A stretch of DNA of 64,000 bases from Amoebophrya sp. A120 (Eukaryota > Sar > Dinophyceae > Syndiniales > Amoebophryaceae). The notes below the pieces were generated by a model. That model was given only the letters and a program-made list of their open reading frames with translations, had not been told where the DNA came from and made no database searches. The translations under genes were made by a program, and so were the position numbers. The first letter of the stretch is position 1. Each line of letters opens with the position of its first letter. The stretch spans positions 3,047,714 to 3,111,713 of the forward strand of contig CAJINV010000003.1 of the NCBI GenBank assembly GCA_905178155.1, read 5' to 3'. Positions 1-9,056 of the stretch are shown here, piece after piece.

Positions 1-1701
1 GCGTTTTCTGACTGGTTTTGCGTTTTTGGTTTTTCGCGTGGTGAGGGAGGTGCTCCTACGACTTGACCCGTCGCGGTGCGCAAAAACCCGTCCAGACTGC
101 ATGTTTGAGGAAACCACGAGCCACCGGCGGTTGCATCGGGAGAGTCGAGCATGGCTTCGTCACCGTGAGCCCGTGGTGTAGCAGAAAGGACTGGCGAGAA
201 GACACCAACCCGTGGTGGCAGTTTCAGCAAGGAGTCCAGCGCCCGAGCGGAGCTCACGTGTGGCAAAAAATTGTGGCGCAGGAAATTCACTATTTCCTCG
301 TACTGTGGGCCGCCGCGTGGAACTTCGTAGTTAGCAGGTTCTGCAGAAGCAGGATCCACAATGCCGCGCAGACCTGTTTCATCGCGCTGGTCGTGTTCCG
401 ACGCAGCCCACGAAACCTTCCTCGTACTTGTCTCCGCTTGCACAAGGTGCTGTAAAGCAAACAGCAGCGTATCGGTCACGACCTCGTGCGCAGTCCACTC
501 TTGCTGTGTCATTGCTTGTGCAATTGTCTGCACGGCATCTAGATTACCGGCACGAATAGCGCATTGTAGCAGTGTCAGCGGTCGCTCTTGCGCGCTGCCC
601 GGTTGTTCTTCTGACGCTGTTCGAAGAAGGCTCACACCGTTCGCCAGACCGGTCTGCAGCTTATGCATAAGGTCCGACGAATCCATAGGGCGTTCTTTAC
701 CGGTGAACATCAAGTCCGAAGCCCCACACAAGGCGGTGCGCAACTCCATCTCTTCATCTGGCCGCTTCTGTTCCTCATGTAGTCCCGACTCGCGGGAGGT
801 ACCAAAAGCGTTGCTCTCATACGCGACGCTCAGTTCTAAGTGATCGCTCGGGACGAGAGAAGCCCGACCTCCCTTCGACGTGTCGGCATTTGATACCCTC
901 TGGCGCAGGGAAGTTGCCATGAACGCCGCCTTCTGCCCCTGAGCTGCAGCATGCCAGAAATTATTATCCTGACTAACATTCAGACGCAATTTACCGATTT
1001 GACTATCGATAAAGCGGGTCAGGGATATTAATGAGTCCTCCCCTGGAGAAGCACCAGAATGATCGGCCGCGTGGACGAGCGCCCGACTTCCTGCGGGTGC
1101 CGCTCGATGCAGGATGTCATACTCCACAAGCTTCTTGCGCATCGAACGCAACAAGCTCCACGTTGGCGTAGCCGCTTCTGTTTTCCACTCCAAAGCTGTC
1201 ACAGCTGCAGTGCGTGTGTCTGTCGCCTGCACCCTCACGTGAAGGATCTGTGACTCATGTGAACCACCTCCGTCGGCGAGCCGTCGCTCTATCGATTGTT
1301 GTCGCGCACGGACTCTAGCCATTTCTATGCAAGAAAAAAGCTGTGTAAGTGTGATGCAGAAAATGCAAAACAGTATACACTTCTCATGCTGCAAGTGCGT
1401 CATAGGCTACTATCATACGCGTTTTCACGTACTAGCTGCGCATGACAGGTTTTCCCTGTAACGCAAAACGAATTTGTGATGCTGCTCTTCCTACAAAGTT
1501 ACACTTACACAGTTTTTTTTTCTGGATAATTTCGGCGGCCCATTCAGTACTATTGGGTACTCCAGTACTATTTCGCATAGGATTAGGATTGCGCACGCTG
1601 CTTCGGCGGCCGCGCGTCCATTTTTGGCCAGCCGAATCGGAAAAATCCATTGCCCCAACCACTAGGCTGGTAGAAACTATGCTGACTAACACAAGTGCCA
1701 T
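1..1701 (-). CDS. Secreted ankyrin-like family protein, copy 1 (3' end outside window)
   Basis: Seen: the chosen ATG at 1701 opens with a hydrophobic signal peptide (MALVLVSIVSTSLVVGA). Upstream in-frame codons lack a convincing start. Exon 1 runs to the 5-bp site GAAAT at 1529-1533, an introner fills 1326-1528, and exon 2 stays open from 1325 to base 1, so the C terminus is missing. A stretch at about 480-600 (LTLLQCAIRAGNLDAV) fits one ankyrin repeat helix pair. The protein aligns along its length with the gene at 9057-10871, sharing for example PQYEEIVNFL versus PQYEEIVSFL and ARALDSLLK versus ARALDALLK, so the two are paralogues. Function is unknown. A secreted or vacuolar protein is inferred from the signal peptide. 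In a parasite it could be an effector, but nothing here tests that. Confidence 0.75.
1326..1528 (-). mobile_element. Introner element 1, in secreted protein copy 1
   Basis: In gene orientation the element begins TATCCAGAAAA and ends TTGCATA. The inverted ends share AAAAAACTGTGTAAGTGT-like sequence. The flanking duplication GAAAT is perfect (1529-1533 and 1321-1325). Removing element plus one GAAAT gives GCC GAA ATG GCT, in frame. A tempting GTAAGT donor inside the end repeat would create a TAA stop with the CATAG acceptor. It is closely related to the elements at 14738 and 52711. Confidence 0.85.
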
Positions 1702-2950
1702 CTCCTTTCGTATTATACAAAAAAAAATTAAATTACACATCGGGTGAGCAGAATGTTGTGTTTGCGTCGACGTAGACTGTTCAGCAACCACACCGTTGCC
1801 GCTCTATCCATGTGGGGTTTTGACAAGAAAGGTTTCTTCAAAAAGCGAAACTCTTCCTAAGTGTTTTCAGAAACAAAATTGATGTAGAAGACTCGTATGT
1901 CTCTGTAGCCGCGTAGACCTGATTTGTTCAACTAGCGTGGATTTTTATTCACGTGAAATAATACTCATGGAACAATTTGATCCGAGGTCCTCTCCAATCG
2001 TTGCCTTGACCTCGCGGCATGATGGACCGCACTTCCGTTTCGGTTTGATCTTTGGATCTGGATCTCCAGGTCGGTCCTTTCTTCAAGTTAGATCGACAAA
2101 GTATTTGAGACACAAACCGCCTAGGAAATCTGAGAAATTGCAATATCTTCATTAGTGTACGTCGAAGCGAAATGGATAGAGACGACTTAATTGCAACAAG
2201 ATGACGAGCAAGCAAAAGCAAAACAAGGAGAAGAATGCTCGTCATTAATTTCACTGTTCACACTCACAGGCAGCAGCAGCACAACAGAACAAAAATGCTC
2301 CACCAGATGATCATGATGTGAACCACATTCTTGCGTCTGCGTCATGGAATTCTTGTCATATTTCCTTTTTACGTTTGAGGCTCCTCATTCAACTGCACTT
2401 TTTTTCTTGTTTTGGCACTTACACATTATACATTTTATCTTGGTCTTAAATTGTACAAAGCCTAAATCGGAATCAAGGCATGAAGGTGTACAACTTGAAC
2501 AGTTTGTTCTTGTTGTGACATTGTGAAGACTACTCTGTGCAAAATAAGAAAAGGCATTGTTCGTAAAAAGTACTACTGTGCAGCTCTCCGAAAGCATTTC
2601 TTTCTAGAATTGCGATTTCAATTTTATGGTACCAAATCCGACAGTAAATCCATGCCTTCCTCTTCCGACTTGCATGTCCTTAAGTGTGGAATTTTTGCAG
2701 CCATCTAAGGTTCGGCCATGGAACGTTAGAGCCTGAGTCGAAACGCCTCACCCTTTTGTTAGTGCTTCACGCTCGCCGAGGGTGGGAAATAGAGTGCGTC
2801 ATGCAGCTCTATACATACTTGTCTTTCCTCTCCGTGTTCACTTCGCCTCGTAATATGGATAAGGCAGTTTTTGGCTTCTACTAAAACTATGCCCGTGTTG
2901 CACTTTCTGTTACTTATGGCGTTCCGCGGTCCAGGATGATGATGATGATG
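1702..2950. other. Intergenic, no gene seen
   Basis: This spacer lies between the start of the secreted gene and the stop of the 494-residue gene. It is AT-rich, with only short scattered open frames of low-complexity composition. A short GAT microsatellite lies at about 2935-2950. I see no conserved protein, RNA gene or element ends. Confidence 0.6.
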
Positions 2951-4435
2951 CTACGGAATGGGCTCGGCACTACGCCGTCCTTCGACGCTGAAAAATGATA
3001 TGTTTCCAAGCAATGCAGGGAGCGAGCGGCGCAGCTTTCTCAGGCTTCTCTGCACTTCGGTCCTCTCCGAGGAATCCAGCATATCGCATTGTGTTCTTGC
3101 ACGCGGTTGCAGCGAAGGCGGTTGCGGTGCTGCATAGTAGTCGCCCTCTTCGTCAGACCTCTCGTCTGCTGCATAGTAATCGACGTCCTCTTCCTCGTCA
3201 GAGCTCTCGCCCGCTTCACATGCAAGCGCCTTTCCATCGTTCTCTATCACTTGCAGTGTTATTTCCAACATGTTCCACTTTTGCACGTCATTCAGCGCTT
3301 CGAACCGGACTTCTGAAGGAAGAAGCTTGTCAAGGAACGATTTTCTTGACAGCAAGTACGCGTACGTGTCCCGATAATAGTTCGCCACGACTGTCTCAAA
3401 CTTCTCCAAAAATGCCTGGCTCTGCAACTCCTCGCTGCGGTCTTTCCTCTCGCGTAGTGCGAGCATCAGCCCTCGTCCCGCGTTTCTCGCATCTTGTTCT
3501 CCAGTCTTGCGCTGCAAGAGAGTATCAAGGAGAAAGGTCTGTAGCGAAAATCTTCTACTCCGGGTTGTTGTGGGGGGGACCACGCCATCTTTCGCGGCAA
3601 AGTGAAAGCGTGTGGCAGCCGAAATTTCCTCGTAGTTATCCAGCAACGCCTCAAGGCGTCGAGAGAGAATGTCGGTGGTGGCTTTGTGCAGGACCCGCCG
3701 TTTTTTGTTTCTCACATAATCGGCTCTGTCGTGCACCACAGCTACCCGGGACTCCGCAACTGAGCTGCTCCCGACTTCCTCTGTGGAGGGCCCTGTGAAG
3801 AAAATTGCTCCAGCCACTAGCAAAAGCGGACGCCAGTAACTGGCCAGCAAGAGAGGTATTATCGGCTCATTTTCGCGAGCTTCGTCCTTCGTGATACGAG
3901 TTACGTACGTGGTCATGATATCAGGTTTCATCAGAGAGTCGTCCTCCACATCAAGCAGGAGCATGAGAATCAACGAGTAAGAGAGGTTGCGGGTTTTGCG
4001 CGCTAGCTTCATGAGCGGCAGGAGTGTTTGGTAGTTCTCGAGCAGCTTCTTCAGACGGCGGAGCACCAAGCATGGCGGGGCAGCTGCCAATTCGGCTTGC
4101 ATTCCTGCTTCATCTTCTGGCTGCGCCAAAAGAGATAAGTGTGTCCATTCCCGAACGTGAGCTGCCACATAATTCTGCCCTGTCTCGACGTTCTGCGAGG
4201 TTCGATGGGCGAGTTCGCTGACAAGCTGATACGTTAACTCGCAGGCGGTCGGGTGTATTTTCTTTTCATGTGCCTCCAAAAGAGCAGCAAAGGGAGACGA
4301 TTTGGCTCTGTCAACTACGCCACGCTTCTCACCCGCAGCCAGCGGGTCCGTATCCTCGTGTTCAAACATTTGGAGCGCTTTCCCGAAATCGAAGATCATC
4401 TGGTCGCTATCGCTTTCATCCATCCACTCCTCCAT
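2951..4435 (-). CDS. Hypothetical protein, 494 aa, acidic with one hydrophobic segment
   Basis: Seen: one uninterrupted frame from ATG 4435 (a second ATG is four codons later at 4423) to the stop at 2951. An in-frame stop a few codons upstream supports the start. Residues about 193-214 form a hydrophobic stretch that could span a membrane. Toward the C terminus there is an acidic block with repeated DYYAA units and DEEEDVDYYAADE-like runs. The rest is predicted helical and charged. I do not recognise a family. It lies between two other unrecognised genes in the variable left part of the window, on the same strand. It has no introner and no obvious conventional intron. Long uninterrupted coding supports a real gene; function is unknown. 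Confidence 0.65.
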   Translation of the reverse strand: MEEWMDESDSDQMIFDFGKALQMFEHEDTDPLAAGEKRGVVDRAKSSPFAALLEAHEKKIHPTACELTYQLVSELAHRTSQNVETGQNYVAAHVREWTHLSLLAQPEDEAGMQAELAAAPPCLVLRRLKKLLENYQTLLPLMKLARKTRNLSYSLILMLLLDVEDDSLMKPDIMTTYVTRITKDEARENEPIIPLLLASYWRPLLLVAGAIFFTGPSTEEVGSSSVAESRVAVVHDRADYVRNKKRRVLHKATTDILSRRLEALLDNYEEISAATRFHFAAKDGVVPPTTTRSRRFSLQTFLLDTLLQRKTGEQDARNAGRGLMLALRERKDRSEELQSQAFLEKFETVVANYYRDTYAYLLSRKSFLDKLLPSEVRFEALNDVQKWNMLEITLQVIENDGKALACEAGESSDEEEDVDYYAADERSDEEGDYYAAPQPPSLQPRARTQCDMLDSSERTEVQRSLRKLRRSLPALLGNISFFSVEGRRSAEPIP

Positions 4436-4598
4436 CCACGAATATCAATATCCTGAAGCGCAACTGCCAACATCCACGTCCATATAGCAATCCGGTGCAG
4501 CTGCAACCTCTCCTACGGTAGGGCCGCCGCAGATCGTCTTTGCGGTAAACAACGATTCCACCATCAAAAAGAACGGTGTTTCGCCATCCTTGGCTCGC

Positions 4599-4651
4599 TG
4601 TTGTCCAAGCAGTTGTCGTCGCAGCTCGTCCTCGCGAGCCTCAGAATTGGT
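4599..4651 (-). repeat. Dispersed ~50 bp repeat, copy 1
   Basis: On the minus strand it reads as NSEAREDELRRQLLGQQ. It belongs to a group of five near-identical segments confined to 4.6-9.1 kb and lies in the spacer between two genes. The frame continues about 60 codons to a stop near 4450, but no gene start or splice context was found for it. Confidence 0.75.
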
Positions 4652-4796
4652 AAAAATCTACTTAAATGTTAGCAGTAGACGCAAACGGACACTACTGCTA
4701 TGCAGGAGCACACTCATACTAGACATGGCGTCTCGTCGTGCGGACTGCATGGCTCTATCGAAACTCGACTGTGCCGCGGACGCAGCCTCCCCCCAG

Positions 4797-6324
4797 CTAC
4801 AGAGGAAGCTGGGGGCAACGCTGTCGCGGGCGACTGATCAGCTGTTCACGTTTGATATGCGAAACGCCTTTGCCTATCACGCCACGGCTGCAGGCGAAGT
4901 CTTCGTCTACAGGCGCGAAGGCTTTTGCCGCTTTTCGCGTTTTATTTTCTACGCACCGCCTATGTAGTTCGTTCAACAAGAATACTGATAGAACTCTATA
5001 CCCCTTCGTCATGGCCCCCGTGGTCAAAAAGTCGGCAAGCTTCTTGTGGCCCACTGAGCACTTCATTTTGGCCATGAACGACACCACCCGCGCGCACTCA
5101 CACATGGAACTGCCAGCCCCATGCGTGGCGCCGGGCCCGACCATCACCGCCGCTATGTGTTTCTTCTTGTGAGCGTCGGTGTTCATAATTTGCACCATGC
5201 GGCTGTGTATGGATTGCAAAAATGTCTGGGTCTGGAAGATGTCGAGATTTCTCATCCTAGATTGGCATGACTCTGAACTCTGTATTGCGTGGCCACGAAC
5301 ACCTCCTCTTGTTTGTCATGCAAAAACGACGTTTCTCATGCGGAATACGCAATAGAGTGCCACGAAAAAATCTGTCATGCTTGGCGGTGCACTACAAGGC
5401 GCTTTCTGTTCACTGCCATGCATCACAAGTTTCCAGATCCAGACCCAGACATTTTTGTATTTGATACTGTGGCAGATGTCGAGGTGCTTTCCAGCCAACT
5501 GGTGCCCCGGCTTGTCTTTCACCACGTCGACGACGTTGGACAAGGTGATGGGCGCGCAGTCGGGATCACGATACAGGTTGTGTTTCTTGTCCAGCGTCTT
5601 GTTCTCCGCGAGAGCGGCCCGGAGGACCTCGGTGTGCGCGATTCCGTGTTTCTTCAGGTACTTGCATCCTGAGTAAAAACGTCCCCACACCATAGTCAAG
5701 TTGGGGAATCGGCTAGACAAATCCACAGGCTTTGGCTGTTTCGCATGACAAATTTGGACTCGTAGTGTAGTACTGTTTGAGCTAGCTCAGCAGCATCACA
5801 GATCTAGCACACCATGCTGATTGGAGCATGACAAATTTCAAAACACGACTGGAGAATGCTTTTCATGGGGCTCCGCATGCGAAGCATTTTCAGCATGCAG
5901 CTTTGCACTAAATACAGCTATGGGGTGGGGGCGTTTTTAAATGGGGCAACTTGTCGTCCTTGGTCATCCGCGCCACATAGGTCAGGCCCGCCTTCCTGTC
6001 CTTTCCGCGGACGCAGCGGCGCGGCTTCTCGTAGAGGTAGTATCCTGTGCAAAAATATCGCACTCGTACTAATTGCATTTATGCATTACAAATCTAGTTC
6101 CTAAGGCAAATCCGCATTACAAATTGAATTTTTTAATGCTGAGCAAATTTGTATTGCAATTTATACTAGTGCGCTACTTTTGCAGTTCATAGGTAGGCGT
6201 CGGCAACGATGTAGGACAGGTTCCGCTTCTCTTCGCGGTCGAGGCCAGCCACATACGACCCCGCGACGAATCTCTCGCAAGTTTTGTTTGCGTACTTCGT
6301 CCGGACGCCGCGCAAGAACTTCTG
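4797..6324 (-). CDS. Hypothetical multi-exon protein interrupted by three introners (5' end unresolved)
   Basis: Exons read, in gene order, to about 6192, then 6040-5949, 5664-5467, 5207-5002 and 4887-4797 (stop TAG). The first three gaps are introners at 6041-6191, 5665-5948 and 5208-5466. The last is a conventional intron with a GTATAG donor and a CTGCAG acceptor. Removing each introner plus one 5-bp duplicate gives one continuous frame, for example IVADAYLYEKPRR, MTKDDKYLKKHGI and LDICHSRMVQIM across the joins. The product is basic, with HKKKH and several Cys residues. I do not recognise the family. The start is lost because upstream sequence is disrupted by a frameshifted repeat copy (6325-6379) and a palindromic cluster. 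It may be a truncated gene or have further exons at 6843-7215. Confidence 0.6.
5208..5466 (-). mobile_element. Introner element 2
   Basis: It is 259 bp. Gene-orientation ends are TATCAAATAC and CAATCCATA. The inverted repeats share CAAAAATGTCTGGGTCTGG. The perfect flanking duplication is CACAG. Excision with one copy joins ATC TGC CAC AGC CGC ATG in frame. Confidence 0.85.
5665..5948 (-). mobile_element. Introner element 3 (ACGTCCCC-end family)
   Basis: It is 284 bp. Its ends carry TAAAAACGCCCCCACCCC and its inverted partner GGGGACGTTTTTA. The flanking duplication CAAGT is perfect. Excision gives GAC AAG TAC CTG in frame. The left end, TGCCCC, departs from the usual TAT start. Internal sequence is closely similar to the elements at 6572 and 44263, including GCATGACAAATTTG. 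Confidence 0.85.
6041..6191 (-). mobile_element. Introner element 4 (short ~150 bp family)
   Basis: It is 151 bp. Ends are TATGAACTGCAAAAG and TTTTTGCACAGGATA. The inverted repeats also share GCGCACT-like sequence. The flanking duplication CTACC is perfect. Excision gives GCC TAC CTC TAC GAG in frame. It is the same length class as the element at 43382 and shares GCAAAAGTATCG-like ends with it. Confidence 0.85.
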
Positions 6325-6379
6325 CTGTTGTCCAAGCAGTTGTCGTCGCAGAGCTCGTCCTGGCGGGCCTCAGAATTGG
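6325..6379 (-). repeat. Dispersed ~50 bp repeat, copy 2 (2-bp insertion)
   Basis: It matches copy 1 through TTGGACAACAGC but carries two extra bases (CT in GAGCTCTGCG), which break the frame read by the other copies. It sits immediately 5' of the unrecognised gene at 4797-6324, whose frame continues out of it. Confidence 0.7.
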
Positions 6380-6387
6380 TAATTGCA

Positions 6388-6505
6388 TGATTCACCCACC
6401 TGTGACTCACCCACCTGTGGCAACGAGGTGGGTGCCCACCTGTCGCCTGACAGGTGGGTGCATTTCGCGGGTGGGTGCCCACCTGTTGTGGTGCCCACCC
6501 GAACT
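6388..6505. repeat. Cluster of self-complementary GGTGGGTGCCCACC units
   Basis: About 115 bp hold several direct and inverted copies of CACCCACCTGT and ACAGGTGGGTG, including perfect 14-bp palindromes. This could form hairpins. It lies between the decayed introner at 6572-6842 and repeat copy 2. I know no function for it. Confidence 0.7.
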
Positions 6506-6571
6506 GGTTCAATCAGCGGGCGCGCGCGCGGTGCCCTGGAGGGCTGACATGATGCATGGGCCCCGTCGGTC

Positions 6572-6842
6572 GGCCCTATACCAGAGTCAAAATGGGAAAT
6601 CTGCTAGACAAATCAACCGCCTTTGGTTACTTCGCATGACAAATCTGTCCTTGTATTGCAGTCGTGTTTTTAAGTAGTAGCTGAGCAGCATTACAGATCT
6701 AGCACATCATGGTGATTCTAGCATCACAAATTGCAAAACGCGACTAGATGAAAACGCTTCTCCTGGGGCTCCGCGTGAGAAACTTTGTTGCCATGCAGAT
6801 TTGCATGACAACTCTGGTGTGGGGACATTTTTAATCAGGATA
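6572..6842 (-). mobile_element. Decayed introner (one terminal repeat lost)
   Basis: The sequence parallels the element at 5665-5948 nearly throughout (shared GCTAGACAAATC, GCATGACAAATCTG, GTGTGGGGACATTTTTA). It begins in gene orientation TATCCTGATTAAAAATG. The other terminal inverted repeat is missing beyond the CATTTTGACTCTGG region, and no copy of the flank GGTCG is found there. The insertion is truncated or rearranged, and the exon beyond it cannot be joined. Confidence 0.75.
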
Positions 6843-7215
6843 CGACCAATCCTGCCTTTAAGATCTGCGCTAGGCAGTCGGAGTACTCTCGGCGCGCCAC
6901 GTCGTCGGCATTGAAGGGCTTCGCACGTTCCTCTTCCGGGTCGGCGCGGAGTTTCTCCGGCAGGTCGAAGACCGTCGGGCCCATAGTAACCTTCATGGAC
7001 ACCTCTTGGGGCTGTTTCTTGCCGTTTACCACCAGGGTCGTCGACGACACTTCCTTCGTGGAGCCGCGGTCCTTCGTGGTCGTCGACGATGCGCCCGCCG
7101 GTCGCAGGATGCTTGCGGGCGTCGGGTGCAGCACGGCCCAGGACTGTGCGCATATGCCTAGCAGGCCTTTCTGGGGACTGGTAGATAACACCACTTGCTC
7201 TCCTGCATCGCCGGC
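6843..7215 (-). pseudogene. Coding-like remnant upstream of the decayed introner
   Basis: About 115 codons stay open on the minus strand, with protein-like composition (for example VSMKVTMGPTVFDLPEKL and FNADDVARREYSDCL). They run from the repeat at 7216 into the decayed introner. No start codon context, no partner exon and no recognised family were found. It may be an earlier exon of the gene at 4797-6324 whose connection was destroyed, or a fragment of another gene. Confidence 0.45.
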
Positions 7216-7272
7216 GCCGTCTTTTATCCAAGCAGTTGTCGTCGCAGCTCGTCCTCGCGAGCCGCAGAATTG
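7216..7272 (-). repeat. Dispersed repeat, copy 3
   Basis: The minus strand reads NSAAREDELRRQLLG then TAA. It shares the tail GGATAAAAGACGGC with copy 4 but not with copies 1 and 2, so there are two subtypes. Confidence 0.75.
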
Positions 7273-9056
7273 ATTGGCAGCATATGTAAAAAACTCAAGA
7301 TTGGCAGAATATGTAAAAAAACTATTGGCAGCATACGTAAATTCGAATAGATTGATGCGGGCTGCATGCTGTCCGGAATTTTTTTTGTTCGTGCAGAACG
7401 AGCAAGTGAGTACCAGGACAAGCTGCAATGCTGCAGTTGAAGATTTTTTTTTATGTCAATCAGCCTTGCCAAGGCAGAAGAACAACTGTATGACATTTCG
7501 AATACACTTCGGAATGATAGGCACAAATAGAATCATAAGCTATGGGACAATACGAAGCGCATCACAAGAAAGGGAAACGGAAGAAGAGTAAACCTTCGAG
7601 TTCATAGCACACGGACTAGAATGAAGCTGATCAGCATTTACACCGCCGGTGACCACATGGTGCTTTCAAACAAGTGAGGGGCTGTCTTCAAGCAACCACT
7701 TATTTCTAGTACCGATGTCGATGTCCCTGGACCTGGAGTCGTTTACGTGCTTTCTTCAAAGAAACACAAGAAGGTGCTTCGCATACGTATTTATTTTTCG
7801 ACCGAGAGCTACATTGTATCTTCATCTGTTTCGCACCACCACACCATTGAATATTAAGAGTTTCTTTTATTAGTACTCCGGTTGTGCCGCCATTAAGATA
7901 AACCTTATGCCGTCTTTTATCCAAGCAGTTGTCGTCGCAGTTCGTCCTCGCGAGCCTCAGAAGACATGATTCTGACGTGGAAAAAAAAATGAAAAATCTA
8001 TTTTGGAAATTTACTGGTCACAAAGTTCTTTTCGCCGCCTATGCGCCCTGGTACAGTCGCACTTGGTTGACCTGCCGGCTGCTCCGCGCCCCTTTCCGGG
8101 GGCTGGAACAGCACCGCGTCGAGCCCCTGGCTCACTTGCGCACCCATGGTGTGATGAAATGTTTGATGACACTACGCTATTCGTCAAAGATAGACTGCAT
8201 ACACGACGCAACGGATTTCTCGCAGGCGATAGTAGCCTGGAAGTTTTTTGATTTTTGTATAAGCCCTCGGTGGACCAGTGCTTTCATCTGACATGTACTT
8301 TAACGGCCAAAGTTCCAGGTAGTGCCGCCGCTTTTCAACGCTCCAAGAGAATAGCAAGAACAGGCAGGCTCTCATTTCGGATAAGGGCGGAAAGCCAAGA
8401 TTCGTTTCCCCAATGCGCGCCGCATAGCAGTCAGTCAATCGGTGTCTACTCTTTTACAGGTTTTAATTTCAGTTCAAATTTGTTACAATCCTACAAAGTT
8501 CCGCAAGTCCGTCCTGTCGCCAACAGGGTGATACCTTTCGTCATCCAAAATTTCGCAACTTGGCCGTGAGAGTGCGAGTTTTTCTGAGCACATTGGAAAA
8601 CGAAAACGGTCAAACGTTTGCTCGCGAGGATAAGGCCCTTGGGGGCCTGGGAGGGGGGGGGTGCCTTTACAGTAAAGCCCACGGATCTTCCAGAAGGGTC
8701 AGCGTCAGTGCAATCCTGTACAGTGGGACAAAAAACGCGCAAAGTGCTATATGTCTGGCTTGTCACATAGAGCATGGGCGCCATTGACTTCGAAAATACA
8801 TATACACACCCAAAAAATCTGGAAAATCACCGATATTTCCACTCGCCCACTTTTTCTAAAATTTTTTAAATCTGAAAAAATCTTGAAATTTCTTCATTTT
8901 TTCTGTCGTTAAGTAGGGATATCACTACAGGCATGTGCCTACACTTATTCTTTGTTCCATATATTCAAAAATTTGTGACCAACACAACATTTTTTCAAAT
9001 TTTGCAATTTTGTGACTTTTTCAAAAATTGCACGTTGGTGGAAACTTCTGTTATTT
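7273..9056. other. Intergenic, contains repeat copy 4; no gene seen
   Basis: This is AT-rich sequence with short open frames of irregular composition. Apart from the repeat at 7909-7962, I see a G-run near 8640-8660 and long T/A-rich tracts at 8800-9060, but no conserved protein or introner. Confidence 0.55.
7909..7962 (-). repeat. Dispersed repeat, copy 4
   Basis: It is nearly identical to copy 3, including GCCGTCTTTTATCCAAGCAG on the plus strand. It reads SEAREDELRRQLLG then stop. It stands alone in noncoding sequence. Confidence 0.75.

Noticed and set aside
361-843. Plus-strand frame of 160 codons at the left end
   Set aside because: It is the antisense shadow of the secreted gene, whose minus frame aligns with its paralogue at 9057-10871.
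1500-1525. GTAAGT inside the terminal repeat of the element at 1326 as a normal 5' splice site
   Set aside because: With the CATAG acceptor it produces a TAA stop at the join. Precise removal at the GAAAT duplication keeps the frame, and the same rule works for the other twelve elements.
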